6,788 bases of DNA. Source: Actinomycetes bacterium. Lineage in GTDB: Bacteria > Actinomycetota > Acidimicrobiia > Acidimicrobiales > RAAP-2. The stretch spans positions 1 to 6,788 of the forward strand of contig JAJYXS010000108.1 in NCBI GenBank assembly GCA_021801615.1. Reading direction: 5' to 3'. The position numbers were made by a program, and so were the translations under genes. Within the stretch, counting starts at the first letter, position 1, and every line of letters starts with the position of its first letter. Shown piece by piece: positions 5,445 to 6,788 of the stretch. The notes beneath the pieces are model-generated. The model was not told where the DNA came from. It ran no database searches and saw only the letters and a program-made list of their open reading frames with translations.

Positions 5445-5463
5445 TGGCCCCCGAGAGCCCGTC

Positions 5464-6788
5464 GTGCTGCAGCTGACAACGCCGCCCACCGCGCCCCTCA
5501 CGCGCACCGTCCGCCGGCGGCACCTCCGCAGCCGAAGAGGGTGGCCCAGAGGGTCAAAGGGGCGCTTCGCCGGGGTGTGGGGGCTGTTCGCGGCCTGCCT
5601 CGTGCTCACCTTCGTGAACTTCGCGGCGTGGTCCCTCGCCACCCCGCTGTTCGCCTCGCCCGACGAGCCGACCCAGGTGGCCTACGCCGCAGCCGCGGTG
5701 CGCGGGGAGGTGGTCGGCTACACAATCGACGGGCCCGCGAGCGCCTACACCGCGGTGCACATCCCCGAGGTCTTCGCCGCCGGGACGACCTACGGGCTGT
5801 GCGACAAGTTCCACCCGGCGATCCCGGCGTCGTGCGCGTCGGCGCTCAGCACCTCGACCAAGACGGTCCACGTCGCCACCTACGTCGGGCGGTACCCGCC
5901 GCTGTACTACCTCGTCGTCGGGCTCCCCTCCCTTGTGTTCGTCTCGAGGACCGGCATCTATCTCATGCGGCTCACGAGCGCGCTGTTGAACGCGGCGCTC
6001 GTCTCCCTTGCGCTCCTTGCGGTCGTCGTGTGGTCGCGCCGCAAGCTGCTCTTGCTCGGGGTGATGGTGGCGACGACGCCGATGACCTGGTTCATCGGAG
6101 GCATGGTCAACCCGAGCGGCTTCGAGATCTGCGCCGCGATCCTGGTTTGGACCGCAGGGCTCGTGCTCGTCCTCGAGCACCCCGACCATCCGCCGCCGGG
6201 CCTCGTCGCGCTCTTCGCCGTCGCGATCGGGCTCTTGTCGCTCGCTCGCCCCATCTCCTTGCTGTGGGTGGGCATCGCGCTGGTCGTCTTGAGCCTCTTG
6301 GGCGGCTGGCGCGCCCTCGTCGGGGTGCTCGGCACCCGGGCGGCTCGCCTCTCGGTGGCCCCGCTCGTGGCCTGTTGCGCGTTCGCACTGTGGTGGGTCC
6401 TCGCCCAGCACTCCTTGGACCTCGTGCCCGGCGCGCCTGCGGCCCCCGGCGAGTCCAGCCTCCGGCTGCTCGGCACCGTCGCCGGGAGCACGGGGAGCTG
6501 GCTCCGGCAGATGGTGGGGGTCTTCGGATGGAACGCCACGCGGTCCCCCCTGCTCACCTACGTCGTGTGGCTCGTGATCGTCGCCTTCGTCTTCCTCCTC
6601 GCCGTGTCGAGTGCACGGGCACGCCGGGCGTGGACCCTGCTCCTCTTGCTCGCCACCGTCGTCGTCCTGCCGGTCGTCCTCACCTACGCCCAAGCGCGCC
6701 ACCTGGGGCTCGGTGGCCAAGGCCGCTACTGGCTCCCCATCGCGGTGGGGGTGCCGCTCGTCTCGGTCGCGCTCCTCGACCGCTTCGC
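5464..6788 (+). CDS. DUF2142-type polytopic membrane protein (3' truncated by window edge)
   Basis: 441 complete codons are visible, with no stop before the window ends. The first possible start after the in-frame TGA at 5425 is GTG 5464; it gives an Arg-rich cytoplasmic N-terminus (about 1-37) before the first membrane helix (about 38-60), as the positive-inside rule expects. GTG 5575 would begin directly at the helix and is less likely. DUF2142 hallmarks: SPDEPTQVAYA just after helix 1 (65-75), RYPPLYYLVVG (143-153), MVNPSGFEI (214-222), GVFGWNAT, and QGRYWLP (419-425) before the last visible helix. Around ten hydrophobic helices can be counted, with a loop of about 80 residues after helix 1. 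The family is poorly characterised; its shape resembles GT-C glycosyltransferases and it often occurs near envelope polysaccharide genes, so a role in lipid-linked sugar transfer is inference only. Start and function are less certain than the family call. Confidence 0.85.
   Translation, partial: MLQLTTPPTAPLTRTVRRRHLRSRRGWPRGSKGRFAGVWGLFAACLVLTFVNFAAWSLATPLFASPDEPTQVAYAAAAVRGEVVGYTIDGPASAYTAVHIPEVFAAGTTYGLCDKFHPAIPASCASALSTSTKTVHVATYVGRYPPLYYLVVGLPSLVFVSRTGIYLMRLTSALLNAALVSLALLAVVVWSRRKLLLLGVMVATTPMTWFIGGMVNPSGFEICAAILVWTAGLVLVLEHPDHPPPGLVALFAVAIGLLSLARPISLLWVGIALVVLSLLGGWRALVGVLGTRAARLSVAPLVACCAFALWWVLAQHSLDLVPGAPAAPGESSLRLLGTVAGSTGSWLRQMVGVFGWNATRSPLLTYVVWLVIVAFVFLLAVSSARARRAWTLLLLLATVVVLPVVLTYAQARHLGLGGQGRYWLPIAVGVPLVSVALLDRF

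Larger units (their letters stand above)
4972..5463. other. 492-base region without a convincing gene
   Basis: Open frames here are either translations through the tRNA or small frames with poor third-position GC. For example, the 85-codon frame from ATG 5044 has about 73 percent GC at the third position, whereas the surrounding genes almost always end codons in G or C. The region does hold a branched inverted-repeat structure (5058-5104), an 11-bp hairpin (5200-5225), a 10-bp palindrome (5324-5333), a 13-nt tandem repeat (5334-5358) and two tiny overlapping ORFs (5305-5441). No copy of the tRNA 3' end is seen that would mark an integration site. Confidence 0.6.

Noticed and set aside
4899..5463. 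tRNA-Asn as an integration site of a mobile element
   Set aside because: I found no second copy of the tRNA 3' end in the window, no integrase and no clear composition change. A distal attachment site outside the window cannot be excluded.
4829..5523. Minus-strand frames across the tRNA (ends 4829 and 4933)
   Set aside because: Peptides such as GLEPRTNGL and RGWDSNPEP are well-known artefacts of antisense translation of tRNA genes.
5554..6720. 388-codon minus-strand frame opposite the DUF2142 gene
   Set aside because: Low-complexity Glu/Arg/Asp/Gly/Pro product typical of antisense to a hydrophobic GC-rich gene; the sense strand has DUF2142 motifs.

Overview
The window is from a very GC-rich bacterium, most likely an actinobacterium. 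The evidence is a near absence of A/T-ending codons, GTG starts, a dnaG gene that looks leaderless, and a tRNA without an encoded CCA end. The order pyruvate phosphate dikinase, DNA primase, principal-type sigma factor fits deep-branching actinobacteria such as Acidimicrobiia, but that class assignment is inference from gene order and style only.

Layout, all genes on the + strand. (1) nt 2-1735: the C-terminal two thirds of pyruvate, phosphate dikinase (PpdK), cut by the left window edge, with a basic low-complexity insert and a 90-residue basic tail. (2) nt 1736-1863: a short gap holding a promoter-like -10 element placed so that transcription would begin at or next to the dnaG GTG. (3) nt 1864-3759: DNA primase (DnaG). 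(4) nt 3756-4847: a sigma-70 factor of RpoD/SigA type, overlapping dnaG by ATGA. (5) nt 4899-4971: tRNA-Asn(GTT). (6) nt 4972-5463: 492 bases with no convincing gene but several inverted repeats, a tandem repeat and two tiny overlapping ORFs, the first with a perfect Shine-Dalgarno sequence. (7) nt 5464 to the right edge: a DUF2142-type polytopic membrane protein, open at the window end and with no stop codon in its frame.

How the genes work together: dnaG and rpoD form the core of the classical macromolecular-synthesis operon, which couples replication priming with promoter recognition; the rpsU of the enterobacterial version is absent. PpdK is central carbon metabolism (pyruvate/PEP interconversion) and is separated from dnaG by a gap with its own promoter signal. 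tRNA-Asn belongs to translation. The DUF2142 protein is probably an envelope or polysaccharide-related membrane protein and looks like a separate transcription unit.

Most of the window is conserved housekeeping sequence, and I see no new defence, mobile or biosynthetic system. The items most worth a second look are the shared GGTAnnCT motif before three genes, the 4972-5463 intergenic region, and the PpdK insert, tail and missing regulatory threonine.
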